Origin: Candidatus Mycolicibacterium alkanivorans
Lineage (GTDB): Bacteria; Actinomycetota; Actinomycetes; Mycobacteriales; Mycobacteriaceae
DNA length: 64,000 bases
NCBI RefSeq assembly: GCF_022760805.1
Contig: NZ_JAIVFL010000001.1
Coordinates: forward strand, 2,418,001-2,482,000
Direction of reading: 5' to 3'
Under the pieces are notes generated by a model, which saw nothing but the letters and a program-made list of their open reading frames with translations, did not search any database and was not told where the DNA came from. Position numbers and translations under genes: made by a program. The first letter of the stretch is position 1, and every line of letters begins with the position of its first letter. Of the stretch, positions 17,864 through 29,741 are shown piece by piece.

Positions 17864-20800
17864 TCAGCGTGCGGTCCCAGCCTTCTCATCGAACGGCGAC
17901 TCATACGGCTTACCCGTTCGCCCGGCCTCCGCCATCGCGTCGTACATCTCCAAGATCAGCCGCTTGGTTCGGTACTCCCCGTGCTCAGCAATGTCCTTGC
18001 GCTTGACGATCGGAAAGGTCTCCATGATGTAGTCGACGTCATTGCGCTCAATGCCGTAGAGATGGAAGAACGCGGCGTCCAGTTCCGCCTTCGCTACCGT
18101 GCGGATCGGAGGCGACGACCATTCGGACCGAAGGTAATCGACGCGCCGGATGACCCATTTCCTGGGTGGACGTGCCGCATCCCACTCTGAGCCGAGCGAG
18201 AAGACATCAGGACGTTGTGCGGGCAGCTGCATGAAAGTGAAATACTTGAGAGATGTTCCCCCGATCTTCTGGCGTGCGCAATAGTCGTAGACGAACGATG
18301 ACCACATAGCCTGCAATAGGCCACCCACATCAGCAGCGACGAGCGCTAGCAAGAATTTGTCTCCGACTGCGGCAAGGGGCAAGGCGCCTGCAATCACCGT
18401 CCGAACGTCTGTACTCCGGCAGATATCGCGCCAGCCGATCAGCCATTCACCAGTCCAACGGCCCTCGAGCTTAGTGTCGACCTCCCGTCTATCTACCCAA
18501 TACCTGGGCATGACAACAAAGTTTGGATCCTGCTTCTCTGCAAGCGTGACGTCACGAACCGTGCCGTCACGCTGATAAGTGGCCCAGCGGTGGTCGTAGT
18601 GGTGAATCATCTTGGCCTCATACAGCGGCAGCATCTCCTGCTGGCCCTTGAAGAACACATTCCCTCTCAGCGTCCAACTGTCACCCTCAAGCTCATCGCG
18701 GGTGCGGAACAGGTGGGAGTCGCTGGTCATGTTGAACAAGCCCTGCATGAACCTCACACCCCAGGGGTTTCCGTCCGGATCCCCCTCCCGGATCAACACC
18801 GGCACCCGCCGATAGATACCGAGGGTGATCTCCGCGTCACGGCGGCTGCGGAAGATCGGACATGTCCCGGTGTTCGGGTTCAGCAGCGTGATTTCCTCTG
18901 GCGTCAGACTGAACCGCGATCCGGGTCGTTCGAGGTCCGTAGGGTCATGGGCGAAGAACGCGAAATCCGCTTCCGGCTCACGTAAATCTCGACCGGCAAG
19001 CGTCAATAGGCAGAACTTATACCTGCTGTCGACCGCTTCAAAGAGAGGCTTGCGATTCTCGAAGTCGTAAAGACTTGAGATGGAGCCGCTCTGCACAAGA
19101 TTCTTGAAGAAATACTGCGTCGTCGAGTCGGTGGCGATAGCAGTAGGGAGGATCATCCCGGATCTACCTTCGCCCGCCAGTAGCGCGCGTCCCGTCTCCG
19201 CAAAGAGGGGGTCGGTCTTGATCCGGCCGCGCCCGCACAGGGGGTAAAGCCCGGAATTCGCCGCGAAGTGACGGACCCCGTCCAGGCGACGCTTCGCGGC
19301 CATGTAATCGCGGCCGACCGGCGAATCGCCGGCCAGCAATTCGGTGATCATGCGTTTGCGTTTGGCGCCAGCCGCCTTGGCGATATCTGGATCGCGGGCT
19401 TCGAAGTACTCCTGCTCCTTGAGTTCAACGTGCTCCCAGGGCGGGTTGCCGATCACGACGGAGAAACCGCCGTACCAGCCGGTGGCGTCGTTCACGGTGT
19501 CGTCATCCGTCGACTCGGTCGGGAAGATGTGCGGGAACTCCAAGTGCCAGTGGAAGAACCGATATTCGGCGGTCAGGCGTTCGATCTCGGCGCGCTGCTT
19601 GTCGGTGAGCTTGTCGTCGCCGTCGCTCAGCGTGGTGATGGTGCGCTGGGTGATCGCGGGCGGCGCGCCGAGGCTTTTCGGCCATACGAAGGCCGCGCAC
19701 CAGGCGTCGGCCGCCAATCGCTGCTGACGGTAAGCGGTCGACTGGGTGTAGGCGCGCAGACGCTGCTCTTGCACATGAACGTCATCCAGTGACAGCGCCG
19801 GTGCGGCGACCACCTTCTCCACCTGCTCGGCAAGTTTCGTGTTCGCGGCGACCATGTCGACATCGAAGAGGCTGCCCTGGGCGCTGCGCTCGGCCTTATT
19901 CTGCTTGGCCAGGGTGGCGGTGATCTTCTTGTCGTCGCCCTCGATCGGCTTGAACGCCTCATCGGGCAGACCCCCGGCGAGCAGCCGGGGGGTAGCGCCG
20001 ACGAGGGCGTTGCCGATTCTGATCTGGGCATCTAAAAAGGTCAGGGGCCGGCCCGGGTCGAGAGCTTCCAGCCACAGCGACACCTTGGCCAACTCCGCGG
20101 CGAGCGGGTTGAGGTCTACGCCGTAGATGCAGCGCCCGACCACGTCGCGCATCGCCGAGCGCACCGCCTCGGGGGCCGGTTCGGGGTCACCGGTACGCAG
20201 GGCGGCCACCCGCTTGGCGATTCGGCGGGCCGCCCCGACGAGGAAATGTCCACTGCCGCAGGCGGGGTCGCAGACGGTGACGCACAGCAGCGCCTGCTCG
20301 GGTTCGTCGGACTTCTCGGCGTCGTTCAAGATCGGGTCGAGCGCGGTGTCCAGAAGCGACTCCACCAGTGAGGTGGGGGTGTAGTAGGAGCCGGTGTCCT
20401 TGCGTTGGTTGCCCGATGCGACGGCCAGCGAGTAGGTCTTGGTGGCTGGGTCCCAGCTCGGCATGAGTTCCAGCAGTGACTCGTAGATGCTGCCGAGTTC
20501 CTCGGCGCCGAGGTTGCGGTAGTCGACGATCCGCATGGCCTGTGACCGGGGTTCTTTCACCAGTGACAGGGAGCGCACCGCGGATTGCAGCGCCTGGTTG
20601 CTCAGCGAGCAGTCCATGAGGAAGTCCAGCGCGCCGGTGTCGAATAGGCCGCCGATACCGGGCAGCCCGAGTTCGGGCAGGCCGTCGACACTGCCGAGGC
20701 CGCGCCACACGACTTTGAGGGCCTCCCAGCGGTCGCCGTAGCGGCCGCCGCGGCGGCGCCGGGATGTCCGCCGCAACCGCTCGGTGGAGAAGTAGTCGAG

Positions 20801-21775
20801 GTAGCGACGGCGCACCTGCGGATCAGCGTGGGGATCCAGCAGTGCGTTGCGGTCTTCGGCGACGAAGGTGAACAGCAACCGGTAAGTGACCCGCAGCAGG
20901 GCGTGGTTGATCTCCTCGACGGTGATCTGGCCGTCGGCGAGGTCTTGGCGCAGCGTCGCGTTGTCGGGGTGGGTGAGGAATCCCGAGCCGAGGGTGTGCA
21001 GTGCCTGGATGACGCCGTCGCGCAGCAGGTTCAGGGCGCGGGAACCGGATTGGATGGCGTCCTGGCGCCAGTGCTCCAGCCAGCAGGAGGCGGGACCGAC
21101 TTCGGGGTCGCGGGGTTCGAGGCGGGAGACGTGGCACAGCGAGTACAGCAGCAGGAAGTCCGCGAACAGGTCGCCGTCGAAGATCGCTTCCAGGTCGAAT
21201 TCGACGTAGGCCGACCCCACCAGCGAGGTGGAGTCGCGAATCAGCCGCAGGGTGGTCGCGTTGGCGAGGATGGCCCACAGGTGGTCATCGGAGCGGTTGA
21301 GCAGTTCCTGCACCATCGACTGCGGCGAGGCGCCGGCCGCCCCGGCCACGCCCTTCGTCCGGGTGTCCACTGCGACGCGGCCGAGCAGATGGATCGGGAC
21401 GTTTCCCCACAGATGTGAGATGGGGAAGCTGCGGTCCCCGACGTGCAGGCCGCCTTTCCCGGTGGGATGGACGCGGCCGTATCCGAGCTGGTCGAGCAGC
21501 ACGAGGGCGAAGCGTTCTCGGGTCAGCCCGGTCGCGGCATCGTTGTCGGGCAGCGCGGCCAGGGCCGCGCGGTAGGTGGTCCAGGCGCCCCGCAAATAGG
21601 CCCATACCCGGTTGGCGGCGTCGCGCACGGTTTCGCCGGCGGCGAGGTGAAAGTCTTTGGAGGACAATCCGTCTTGGGTCTGGGCGGCCACGAGTTTGGC
21701 GAGCAGGTCGGCGGGCAGCAGACCTCCGACGATGCGGACGCCGACGAAGTTGGTGGATGCGGTGTCGGTGCTCAC
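17864..21775 (-). CDS. Large N6-adenine DNA methyltransferase (DrmMI-like)
   Basis: 1303-residue class I methyltransferase. The SAM-binding motif DPACGSGHFLVGAARR begins at residue 503 and catalytic NPPW is at 777-780, the gamma-class adenine arrangement. A long N-terminal region (1-450) and a C-terminal target-recognition-like region flank the core. No obvious PD-(D/E)XK nuclease was seen, so it probably methylates only. It overlaps the SNF2 gene by four bases (ATGA). Size and neighbours resemble DISARM DrmMI; a PglX-type enzyme is the alternative. Confidence 0.85.
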   Translation of the reverse strand: MSTDTASTNFVGVRIVGGLLPADLLAKLVAAQTQDGLSSKDFHLAAGETVRDAANRVWAYLRGAWTTYRAALAALPDNDAATGLTRERFALVLLDQLGYGRVHPTGKGGLHVGDRSFPISHLWGNVPIHLLGRVAVDTRTKGVAGAAGASPQSMVQELLNRSDDHLWAILANATTLRLIRDSTSLVGSAYVEFDLEAIFDGDLFADFLLLYSLCHVSRLEPRDPEVGPASCWLEHWRQDAIQSGSRALNLLRDGVIQALHTLGSGFLTHPDNATLRQDLADGQITVEEINHALLRVTYRLLFTFVAEDRNALLDPHADPQVRRRYLDYFSTERLRRTSRRRRGGRYGDRWEALKVVWRGLGSVDGLPELGLPGIGGLFDTGALDFLMDCSLSNQALQSAVRSLSLVKEPRSQAMRIVDYRNLGAEELGSIYESLLELMPSWDPATKTYSLAVASGNQRKDTGSYYTPTSLVESLLDTALDPILNDAEKSDEPEQALLCVTVCDPACGSGHFLVGAARRIAKRVAALRTGDPEPAPEAVRSAMRDVVGRCIYGVDLNPLAAELAKVSLWLEALDPGRPLTFLDAQIRIGNALVGATPRLLAGGLPDEAFKPIEGDDKKITATLAKQNKAERSAQGSLFDVDMVAANTKLAEQVEKVVAAPALSLDDVHVQEQRLRAYTQSTAYRQQRLAADAWCAAFVWPKSLGAPPAITQRTITTLSDGDDKLTDKQRAEIERLTAEYRFFHWHLEFPHIFPTESTDDDTVNDATGWYGGFSVVIGNPPWEHVELKEQEYFEARDPDIAKAAGAKRKRMITELLAGDSPVGRDYMAAKRRLDGVRHFAANSGLYPLCGRGRIKTDPLFAETGRALLAGEGRSGMILPTAIATDSTTQYFFKNLVQSGSISSLYDFENRKPLFEAVDSRYKFCLLTLAGRDLREPEADFAFFAHDPTDLERPGSRFSLTPEEITLLNPNTGTCPIFRSRRDAEITLGIYRRVPVLIREGDPDGNPWGVRFMQGLFNMTSDSHLFRTRDELEGDSWTLRGNVFFKGQQEMLPLYEAKMIHHYDHRWATYQRDGTVRDVTLAEKQDPNFVVMPRYWVDRREVDTKLEGRWTGEWLIGWRDICRSTDVRTVIAGALPLAAVGDKFLLALVAADVGGLLQAMWSSFVYDYCARQKIGGTSLKYFTFMQLPAQRPDVFSLGSEWDAARPPRKWVIRRVDYLRSEWSSPPIRTVAKAELDAAFFHLYGIERNDVDYIMETFPIVKRKDIAEHGEYRTKRLILEMYDAMAEAGRTGKPYESPFDEKAGTAR

Positions 21776-24594
21776 TTGTCGCCTCCAGCCGGCGGCACGT
21801 ACACGAAGACGCCGAGAACATCGGCGCCCGGTTCGACGATCACCGTCAGGCCGCGGACCACGTCGGCGGCCGCCTGACGCACCCGGCGGTGCGACTCGAG
21901 CAGGCGCGCGGCGAGCTCTTCACCGTGTTCGGCGAGATGCGTGGCGATGTCGGGCAAGCCATCGAGGGCGCGGGTGATGAACTGGGTCGCCTGCGGGGCG
22001 GGGACGTTGCCGGACGGTCGGGCGTGCAGCAGCGGAGCCACCGACTCCGGTGAAAGCCAGTGCGGCTTCGCCGGAGATCCTTCGAAGGCGAGCGACGCGA
22101 CGTCCTCGGCAACCAGCTCGCGGCTGCCGGAGCGGGACGGCAGCTGCAGATGGAAGCGATAGCGGACGATGAGCAGCGTGGTGCGCGTCGACACCGACTT
22201 GGTGCGGATGACCGCGCAGCGCCGGGCAGGCCGCTGATCGTCGGCAAGCTGCGGGTCAAGAGCCGATTCCAGGACGTAGTTGGCGACCGCCTCCACCGAT
22301 GCGTCGGTGCGGGTGAGCACGGCGTCACCCCGGGCAACCGGGAGCTCGGCGGCGAAGTGCAGCGGGTCCTTGCGGCCGGGCGGCAGCGCGTCACGCAGCC
22401 CCAGGAGCAGGGGCCCCAGCGTCGCAGTGAATCCAGAGTCGGCGGTGGTCACCGTCGACCGCAAGGCCCGCAGCGCGTGGTCGACGAATTCGGCGACGTC
22501 GGTGTTGGTGCCCAGGGTGGCGCGGGTCTCTTTGAGTTCAGTCTCCACTTCCTGTTGTTTGATGCCGTGCTGGGCGTACTTGGTCTGGGCGTTGCGTTCC
22601 CGTGCGGCCGCCGACTCCCATTGGTTGTGCAGCGCATCGCGCTTTTCCTCCAGGTCGAGTTCCAGACCCAATTGCTCCGCGTCGCGGCCGCGCAGCAGCA
22701 GTCCCTCCATCAGTGCCTCGACAACGGCCTCACTGTTGTCGGGTACCGGTACCGCGACGCCGGTCGCCTTGCGGATCGCCTCATGTTTGCGAAGCAGGAC
22801 TTCGAGCACGATGCCGTCGATCTGGTTGTCGCGGCCGTAGAGAGTCACCGCGCGCACCGTGTCGGCCCGTTGGCCGAAGCGGTCCACCCGGCCCTCCCGC
22901 TGTTCGTGGCGGGTGGGGTTCCACGCCAGGTCGTAGTGGACCACCGCCTGGAAGTTTTCCTGCAGGTTCACGCCCTCCGAGAGGCAGTCGGTGGCTACCA
23001 GGACGTGCTGGCCCGGAATCGTCGCCAATTCCTCGATACGAGCGACTCGTTCAGCGGGGGGCAGGGTGCCCGTAACGGCGCGGACGGTGACGTTCTTTCC
23101 GAGAGCCGCGCCGAGTTGCTCGGACACGTAGTCGGCGGTGTCGATGAATCGGCAGAAGACGATGGGGTTGAATCCGTCGCCCAGCAGTTCCTTGACGCTT
23201 TTCACCAACGCGGCGACCTTTCGATCGGGTTTGCCTTCGAGTTTGAGAGCTTCGGCCCGGAATGCTTGCAGCCGGCGCGATTTGGCATTGCCGGCCTTGG
23301 TGTCGGTGTCGGTGTCGGCGCCGGGCGTGGTGTCGACGGCCTCCAGCGCCTCGTCGTCGGCCTGGTCGAGCACGATGGCCCGGCCGATGGCGTCGGCTTC
23401 CTCCGGGGAGTCGGCGGCGACCGTCGCCGCCCGGGTCTGCAGGGTCTGAGCCGCCGCCCGCGGCGAGGAGGCCAGCGCGCGCAGCAGCGCCAGCGCGGAC
23501 CACCAGTTGACCCGCCGAGCAAGCCCGCCTTCGCCGGTGCGCACCGTTTCCCGGGCGTAGTCGAGGACTTTGGCGAATAACGCGTGGTACTCCGGGCTCA
23601 GCGAATAGGGCACCTCAGCGGAGAGGCGATCCTTCGGGAACGGGGTGTCCTCGTCGAGATACCGGCGGAGATCCGCGCGGCGGCGCTGCACGAAGTGCCT
23701 GGCCAAGTATTCCCGGTCGGCTTTCTTCTCCAGGTCGACGGTGGCCAGCTCGGGTTTCAACAGCCCCAGCAGGTTCCGGAATGCCTCGTCCTTGCCGCTG
23801 TGGGGGGTGGCACTGGCCAGGATCAGGTGGCGGGAAGGGTCGGCCGCCAGGTCGCGGACCAATTCATAGCGCTGAGTGCGGCCCGATCCGCTGGTGGTGG
23901 AGTCCGCGACGCAAGTGTGCACCTCGTCGACGATCACCAGATCCGGGCAGGTGCGGAGGAACTCGTGGCGACGCCGTGCGCTCTTGATGAAGTCGGTGGA
24001 CACCACGGTGACCGGGTACCGCTCGAAGATCGACTCCGCGCCGATGAGTCCGCGTTCCAGCCGGCGAACCGTGCTGGGCAGAACGAGTTCCGCTTCGAGA
24101 CCAAACTTCTCTCTGAGCTCGCCCTGCCACTGCTCGGCCAGCGCGGGGCTGCACAGCACCGTGAGCCCTCGTGCATCACCGACCTTCAGCAGCTCGGTGG
24201 CAACCAAAGCGGCCTCGATGGTCTTGCCGATGCCGACGTCGTCGGCGATCAGCAGGCGCACGACGTCCTGGCGAAGCGCCATCATCAGCGGCACCATCTG
24301 GTAGGCGCGAGGCTCGACGGCGATCGAGGCCAGGCTCCGGAACGGGCCTGCGGTGGAGCGGAACCCGATCCGCAGCGCGCTGCGTAACAGCGATGCGCTC
24401 AGGTGGTCGCCGAGATCCTCCGCGTGCGGCGGCGGGAACGATGCCGGGCTGACACCCTCACTGGCGAGCACCCCGGCGATGTCGTCGTCGATGCCGCCGA
24501 TGGGCCGCAGCACCAGAAAGTCATCTGTGCTCTCCGGCAGCACCACCCATTCGCGGCCGCGTGCCGTGACCAGACTTCCAGGGGCGAATCCCAC
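21772..24594 (-). CDS. SNF2/RapA-type helicase (DrmD-like)
   Basis: 940-residue SF2 translocase. Walker A is ADDVGIGKTIEAAL (117-130), the DEAH-type box is DEVH (223-226), and motif III is LILASATPHSG. The C-terminal RecA half shows VLVATDCLSEGVNLQ and HEQREGRVDRFGQ. The GTG start lies five bases after the stop of the big helicase, and its end overlaps the methyltransferase start. SNF2 helicase next to a large adenine methyltransferase is the DrmD-DrmMI pairing of class 1 DISARM. Confidence 0.88.
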   Translation of the reverse strand: MGFAPGSLVTARGREWVVLPESTDDFLVLRPIGGIDDDIAGVLASEGVSPASFPPPHAEDLGDHLSASLLRSALRIGFRSTAGPFRSLASIAVEPRAYQMVPLMMALRQDVVRLLIADDVGIGKTIEAALVATELLKVGDARGLTVLCSPALAEQWQGELREKFGLEAELVLPSTVRRLERGLIGAESIFERYPVTVVSTDFIKSARRRHEFLRTCPDLVIVDEVHTCVADSTTSGSGRTQRYELVRDLAADPSRHLILASATPHSGKDEAFRNLLGLLKPELATVDLEKKADREYLARHFVQRRRADLRRYLDEDTPFPKDRLSAEVPYSLSPEYHALFAKVLDYARETVRTGEGGLARRVNWWSALALLRALASSPRAAAQTLQTRAATVAADSPEEADAIGRAIVLDQADDEALEAVDTTPGADTDTDTKAGNAKSRRLQAFRAEALKLEGKPDRKVAALVKSVKELLGDGFNPIVFCRFIDTADYVSEQLGAALGKNVTVRAVTGTLPPAERVARIEELATIPGQHVLVATDCLSEGVNLQENFQAVVHYDLAWNPTRHEQREGRVDRFGQRADTVRAVTLYGRDNQIDGIVLEVLLRKHEAIRKATGVAVPVPDNSEAVVEALMEGLLLRGRDAEQLGLELDLEEKRDALHNQWESAAARERNAQTKYAQHGIKQQEVETELKETRATLGTNTDVAEFVDHALRALRSTVTTADSGFTATLGPLLLGLRDALPPGRKDPLHFAAELPVARGDAVLTRTDASVEAVANYVLESALDPQLADDQRPARRCAVIRTKSVSTRTTLLIVRYRFHLQLPSRSGSRELVAEDVASLAFEGSPAKPHWLSPESVAPLLHARPSGNVPAPQATQFITRALDGLPDIATHLAEHGEELAARLLESHRRVRQAAADVVRGLTVIVEPGADVLGVFVYVPPAGGDK

Positions 24595-24599
24595 AGTGC

Positions 24600-27500
24600 C
24601 TAAACCCTTCCGTCGCCGAATACGTATGAGTGCTCGCGCACCTGAGCCAGCCAGTTTTCGCCGGGATGAAGTCTCAGCACCGACCAGCCGGCGTCGTTGA
24701 ACATTTCCTCGACCTCTTCAGCGTCTGGCGGGGTGGACTCTTCGACGAACACCGCCAAAGCAGATCCGTCGGCACTGAACGCGAAGTCGGGGCGCACCGT
24801 TGCCTGGGCTACCGGTTGCCCGACGTTATCGGGGAGGGCGAACTCGTGCTGCACCAGCAAGTCGATGAAGGCCCGTTGCAACTCGGATTCACACTGCGCC
24901 TTGAGCTCTGACGCCTTGTCGCCGCGGGGCTCGTCGTCGATGACTGGCACCGTCGTCGCTTCCGCGAGCCGCAACAGCAGGTCGCGGATCACATGCCGGT
25001 CGATCACCGCGTGGTCGGTCTGGTTGCCGTAGGACAACAGGCAGTCATAACAAGCCTTCTCGCATCGTTCCCGGGCACCCTCCGCCCGGCCCAGATCGGT
25101 GCCGTCGGCACTGAAATGCATGATCTCCAACGCGGCGAAGGCGACTCGCGCTAAGGCGTCCGGTTCGGTGTGCAGCCGCCGCAACACACCTGCGCCGCCC
25201 TCGGCCGACTCGGTAAACAGCATTCGGCCGCGTCCGTCGTTGTCGGGAAGCGCCTCGCTGGACAATTCGGAGTCCTCAAGCTGAAACTCGGCTTCGATAC
25301 CGCGTTCCAGCGCGTAGCGCAGGCTGGTGGACACGTCCTCGGCGACGGGCGTGTCGAGTCGGACCACGAGGATGTTGCGGGTGTCCTCGACGTAGGGGAT
25401 CACCTTCTGCTTAGTAGGGACATCGGCGGCGTCGTCCAGCGATTCATCCTGGGGCGTGGTGTCTTCGGCGTCCCGCTCAGAAAGCCAGTTGCCCTTGACG
25501 GTGTCGAGCCAGTAGCCGAGGTCTGCCGGATGCTTGCGTCGCCGACGGCCGACATTGGTGACGCGCACCGTCGCAGTGTCGCCGTAGCTGACGGTCATCA
25601 GCCCGCCCTCACTATCCCCGACCGCGGCGTCGGAGCGCCCCAGGCGAGGACCGTGCTCGCTGAACCGGTAGGAGGTGTGCAACTCGAAACCCGCTCTGCG
25701 GCGTTCTTCCTCGTCGCTGGAGATGCGTTCGCGGCGGCGGGCGAACACCGTCTGCATGCGCATCAGCCCGTACTGGGGCGCGCTCAGCGGTGCCGCGCAG
25801 TTCTCGCACACGTCGAGTCCGGGGCGGCGCACGTGATGATAGCCGCACGACTGACAGCGGTAGGCATCCTGGGTGTCGACCGTGCCGATGCCGCCCGAAT
25901 TCATCGGAACTTGGATGCGCTTAATCTCGTAGCGGGCGCCTTCGTGGTAAATGATTGCGCCAGGCCCGAATTCGCTGATCGCCAGGAAACGTGGGCGTTG
26001 CAGGTAGTCGCCGCCCGCTCGGTTGCCGATCGTCGGCCGCACGCCCGGAATGTAGGCGGCCAGCGGCAACCGGGGAAAGCTGTACCCGGGCAGGAATCCC
26101 TCGCTGGCGAAGTAACGGTAGGTGTAGAAATCGGAGTGGGTGCGGTCGGTGTCCTCGTTGCGCAGCAGACGAAGCTGACCCTCGGCCTCACGTCGGCGCC
26201 CCTCGGCCGCAGTCCGCGCCTGCTTCCTCACCGAGCCGTCCAGCACGATCCGGTTTTGCTCGGCCTGATCGTCGAGCGCAGCTTGATACAGCTCGCGCCA
26301 CCGCTCGCACGCCCGGTCGAACTCATCTGGTGCATCGGCGATGACGGTTGCGGGCCAGTCCACATGCCACCACGACGTACGTTGCAAATCCTCGATGAGC
26401 GGGGCGATCACCGTGGCGGCCCGTTCGGTTGCTCGCCGGATCGCATCAGGGTTGCGGAGCGTCTTGTCGAGGTCCGAAGTCAATGGCATGCCGGGCGATT
26501 CGAGTTCCAGCAGCTGGGGCATGCGCGAGTGCAGATCGGCGCCGGTCTCCGACAGCCACAGCGCCTGCAGGTGGGAGGCAAGCAGGGCTTCATTGGTGAG
26601 GTCAAGGCGCGGTGGGGCGACTGAGCCGGCGACCATGTCGACGGAACGCCGGAAGTAATACTGGTCATGCGAATTGCCGGTTGCGCAGTAGGTGGTGACC
26701 AGTGCGGGTTGGCCCGACCGGCCCGCACGTCCACTGCGTTGGGCGTAGTTGGCGGGCGTCGGAGGGACGTTGCGCAGGGCGACGGCGTTCAGGCTCGCGA
26801 TGTCGACACCGAGCTCCATCGTGGGTGAGCAGTACAGCACCTTCAATTCGCCTTTGCGGAAGGCCTTTTCACGTTCTTCGCGGTCCGCGGCGGTCACCTG
26901 GGCGGTGTGTTCGCGGGCGTACATGCCGACGAGTTCGGGTGCGGTGTGGCGGTAGAGCTCAAGGAAGAAGGGGTTGACCCGGGTGCCCTGATCCGGGTCG
27001 AAACCCTTCCGCAGCGGATCGGGTGCGCCGGTGACACCCTCACCCCGCTTCCAGATCACCGCCGAGGCCTTCAGCCGGTAGTTCGGTCCCGACAGGCCTT
27101 CGACGTCCACGGTTGTCAGAAGGCCCGCGCGGTCGAGAACTTTGAGGAGATCTTCGATCACCTTTTGGGAGTCGGTGGTGTCCATCTGCTCGCCGCCGAG
27201 GGTGAGCCCGCTGGACTCGCGGATGTACCGTCCCAGCGCGGTCCGCCCGGTCAGGCGGGCGATCGACCGCAGGGCGCCCGGCTTGCCTGCCGCGGTGGAC
27301 ACCACCGCTGGCCGGGGCCGAGGCTCGTGCGGGGGAATCGACCATAGTCCTTGCAGGTGCTGATCGGATTGCCGCTTCACACGATCGAATCCGTCGTCGG
27401 TCAGGCAGTCGATGGCGACCGCAAGATCGCGCCGGAACTCGTCAAGAATGATATGGCACAACTCTTTTCGCTGGATGGCGGTGGCGTTGCGCAGCGGTTC

Positions 27501-29741
27501 ATAGGCCTGCTCCCAGAGCGCGGTGTCGGCCGCGATTTCGGGGAGCGACTCGTACTCCACTACAAGCAAGCCGGTCTGCTCCAAGTTGGGCATCGTGACC
27601 CGCCAGCCGCGTTGAAGGTCGGAGTACAAGCGGTACTCGATGAACTCCTTGAATGCGCGCTCGGCCGACGACCGGGCGCCGTATACGGCCTCGGGGTTGG
27701 CGGCGTAGTCCTCGAATCGCAGGCCCAGGCTCTCGACCGCTCGCTGCGCGACGTCCTCGTGGTGCAGGCTTCCGCTCTGCAATGCCCGGTAGACGGCTCC
27801 GCGAAGCTGAACCATCTGGACAAAATCATTGAAGTGCCCGGCCTGCAAGCTCGCATCCTGACGGTTGTCGACGAAGGTCAGTAGTTTGCGTGACTCCTCG
27901 CTGAGTTCGCCGGGTGGGATCTTGTCCAATGAGCGCACGATCGAAGTGCTGAGCACCGAAACCGCGGAACTTCTACCCTCGGCGTCCAGCGTCGCCAACT
28001 TCGCGAAGTCACTTCCTCGGGCTTGTTCGTAGGACACCTTGCAGCGCAGGCAGAACCGGAACGGAGCCGGGACGAACGCTGCGTCGATGCCAGCGCCGGT
28101 GACCTCGGTTCCGCCGACGTCGACTCGGACCCGGCGCGGCAGATATTGGCGGCGGCGTTCGGCGACTTGCCCGTCAGCCAGCCAAGAGTCGGGCAAGCGC
28201 CCCTCTGGGAGCGGGTCCGCCGGCCACGGCTGATCGGTCGAGATATAGAGGTAGCCGTTGGCCTGGTCTCCTCCGCTGGCGTCGCGGTCACGCCGCGGGC
28301 GGTAGATCACATCCGAGTCCTCAGAGGACCGTGCGACCACCAGATACTCCTGACCGCACTCCCGGCAGAAGGCCAACGGTATCAGGACGTGATCGGGCCG
28401 ATCGGGCACCGCGATCTGGTACTGCGACGTGATGTGCCGCCGGGCCTCGTTTTCCAGCGACACATACACCGTGTCGCCTTTCGAGAGGAACTGGTGCAAC
28501 CGGAAGGCGAACAGCGGTCTGCCTGTGACCGGGTGTCTAGCCGCCGAGCCGGCCAACAGTGTGGTGCGAATCGCTTGGGCGCACTGATCCACGGTGCGCC
28601 CGGTGAGGTCCGCCAGGCGCGCTGCGGAATCCCGCACTCTGGCCGGACGCTGCCGGATCACCCGGCCCGAATTCTCTTCGATCGCAAGCCCGAACGTCGT
28701 CTCGATCCAGGACGCCAGCGACGAATCAGCCAGACCCTCATAGCCGCCTGCGGCGCCACCCGCCTGAACCTCTCGGGACAACTGCGCGATGTCGTCGGGA
28801 TCGCCAGTAGTGGCATGGTCAAGTGTCTCGCCGATAACACGGTCAGCCGTGACCTCCGCGCCGAACAGGCCCGTCGCGACTTCGGCAACAACCCGGCGCT
28901 GGTCGGCGTCGGTCCCGGCGCTGGCCATCGTCGCGGAGGTGCCGACACACTGCATAGCCGGCGACTGGCAGGCATCTCGCACCCGGCGAACCAGCATGGC
29001 GACGTCGGCGCCCTGGCGGCCGCGGTAGGTGTGCAGCTCATCGAGAACCAGGAACTCCAGGCCCTTCGCCGCGTCGACGAGCTTTCGCCGCTCTTCCGGC
29101 CGGGTGAGCATCAACTCGAGCATCACGTAGTTGGTGAGCAAGATGTCGGGCGGGTTGCGGAGGATAGCTTCGCGGCGCTCGCCTTGCTCCTGACCGGTGT
29201 AACGGGCAAAGGTCACCGGCTCGTTCCCCTCGCCGTAGCCGAAGCGCAGGAACTTCTCGAGCTCACCGACCTGGCTGTTGGCCAGGGCGTTCATCGGGTA
29301 GACGATGATGGCCTTGACTCCTGCCTGGCGCGACTGTTGGCGGAGCACCCGGTCGACAATCGGGACGATGTAGGCCAGCGACTTACCGGAGCCAGTGCCC
29401 GTGGTGAGCACGTAACTCTTCCCGGAGCGCGCGGTCTCGATGGCCTCGCGCTGGTGGCGGTGCAGGGTGATCGGCCGGTCGCCGGCGTCCACCAGGTCTG
29501 CCTTGGGGCGGAAGATCCTGGCGCACTCGGGGTGCAGCAGGTCGTCGGCGACCAGTTCGTCAATAGAGCCGCCGGCGGCGAAAGTCGGGTTCAGCGACAG
29601 CCACGGCTCAGGCCATTGCTTGCCTTCGGCGAGCTCGTCGTCGACGTACTGCTTGATCCGCGGGTCCCGCGGCTCGACGGCGCTGGTGGTGAAGGATTTG
29701 TAGTCGTCGATCAGCTCCTGATGGACCCGAAAGATGTCCAT
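24600..29741 (-). CDS. Giant DEAD/DEAH helicase with DUF1998/MZB-type C-terminus
   Basis: 1713 residues. Walker [10 protein letters not shown] is near 113-121 and the DEAH-like box [14 protein letters not shown] near 233. The second RecA half has [17 protein letters not shown] and [11 protein letters not shown]. The last third has zinc-type cysteines ([30 protein letters not shown]) of the DUF1998/MZB helicases. ATG 29741 follows a strong GGGAGGTGA site, so an upstream start at 29849 is unlikely. It is first in the operon. It could represent fused DrmA-DrmB functions or a DruE/MrfA relative. A broken homologue lies at 42600-45466. Confidence 0.88.
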   Translation of the reverse strand: MDIFRVHQELIDDYKSFTTSAVEPRDPRIKQYVDDELAEGKQWPEPWLSLNPTFAAGGSIDELVADDLLHPECARIFRPKADLVDAGDRPITLHRHQREAIETARSGKSYVLTTGTGSGKSLAYIVPIVDRVLRQQSRQAGVKAIIVYPMNALANSQVGELEKFLRFGYGEGNEPVTFARYTGQEQGERREAILRNPPDILLTNYVMLELMLTRPEERRKLVDAAKGLEFLVLDELHTYRGRQGADVAMLVRRVRDACQSPAMQCVGTSATMASAGTDADQRRVVAEVATGLFGAEVTADRVIGETLDHATTGDPDDIAQLSREVQAGGAAGGYEGLADSSLASWIETTFGLAIEENSGRVIRQRPARVRDSAARLADLTGRTVDQCAQAIRTTLLAGSAARHPVTGRPLFAFRLHQFLSKGDTVYVSLENEARRHITSQYQIAVPDRPDHVLIPLAFCRECGQEYLVVARSSEDSDVIYRPRRDRDASGGDQANGYLYISTDQPWPADPLPEGRLPDSWLADGQVAERRRQYLPRRVRVDVGGTEVTGAGIDAAFVPAPFRFCLRCKVSYEQARGSDFAKLATLDAEGRSSAVSVLSTSIVRSLDKIPPGELSEESRKLLTFVDNRQDASLQAGHFNDFVQMVQLRGAVYRALQSGSLHHEDVAQRAVESLGLRFEDYAANPEAVYGARSSAERAFKEFIEYRLYSDLQRGWRVTMPNLEQTGLLVVEYESLPEIAADTALWEQAYEPLRNATAIQRKELCHIILDEFRRDLAVAIDCLTDDGFDRVKRQSDQHLQGLWSIPPHEPRPRPAVVSTAAGKPGALRSIARLTGRTALGRYIRESSGLTLGGEQMDTTDSQKVIEDLLKVLDRAGLLTTVDVEGLSGPNYRLKASAVIWKRGEGVTGAPDPLRKGFDPDQGTRVNPFFLELYRHTAPELVGMYAREHTAQVTAADREEREKAFRKGELKVLYCSPTMELGVDIASLNAVALRNVPPTPANYAQRSGRAGRSGQPALVTTYCATGNSHDQYYFRRSVDMVAGSVAPPRLDLTNEALLASHLQALWLSETGADLHSRMPQLLELESPGMPLTSDLDKTLRNPDAIRRATERAATVIAPLIEDLQRTSWWHVDWPATVIADAPDEFDRACERWRELYQAALDDQAEQNRIVLDGSVRKQARTAAEGRRREAEGQLRLLRNEDTDRTHSDFYTYRYFASEGFLPGYSFPRLPLAAYIPGVRPTIGNRAGGDYLQRPRFLAISEFGPGAIIYHEGARYEIKRIQVPMNSGGIGTVDTQDAYRCQSCGYHHVRRPGLDVCENCAAPLSAPQYGLMRMQTVFARRRERISSDEEERRRAGFELHTSYRFSEHGPRLGRSDAAVGDSEGGLMTVSYGDTATVRVTNVGRRRRKHPADLGYWLDTVKGNWLSERDAEDTTPQDESLDDAADVPTKQKVIPYVEDTRNILVVRLDTPVAEDVSTSLRYALERGIEAEFQLEDSELSSEALPDNDGRGRMLFTESAEGGAGVLRRLHTEPDALARVAFAALEIMHFSADGTDLGRAEGARERCEKACYDCLLSYGNQTDHAVIDRHVIRDLLLRLAEATTVPVIDDEPRGDKASELKAQCESELQRAFIDLLVQHEFALPDNVGQPVAQATVRPDFAFSADGSALAVFVEESTPPDAEEVEEMFNDAGWSVLRLHPGENWLAQVREHSYVFGDGRV

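Noticed and set aside
22060..23580. Long plus-strand frame of about 500 codons inside the SNF2 gene
   Set aside because: Opposite-strand shadow in GC-rich DNA; the minus-strand helicase motifs explain the region.
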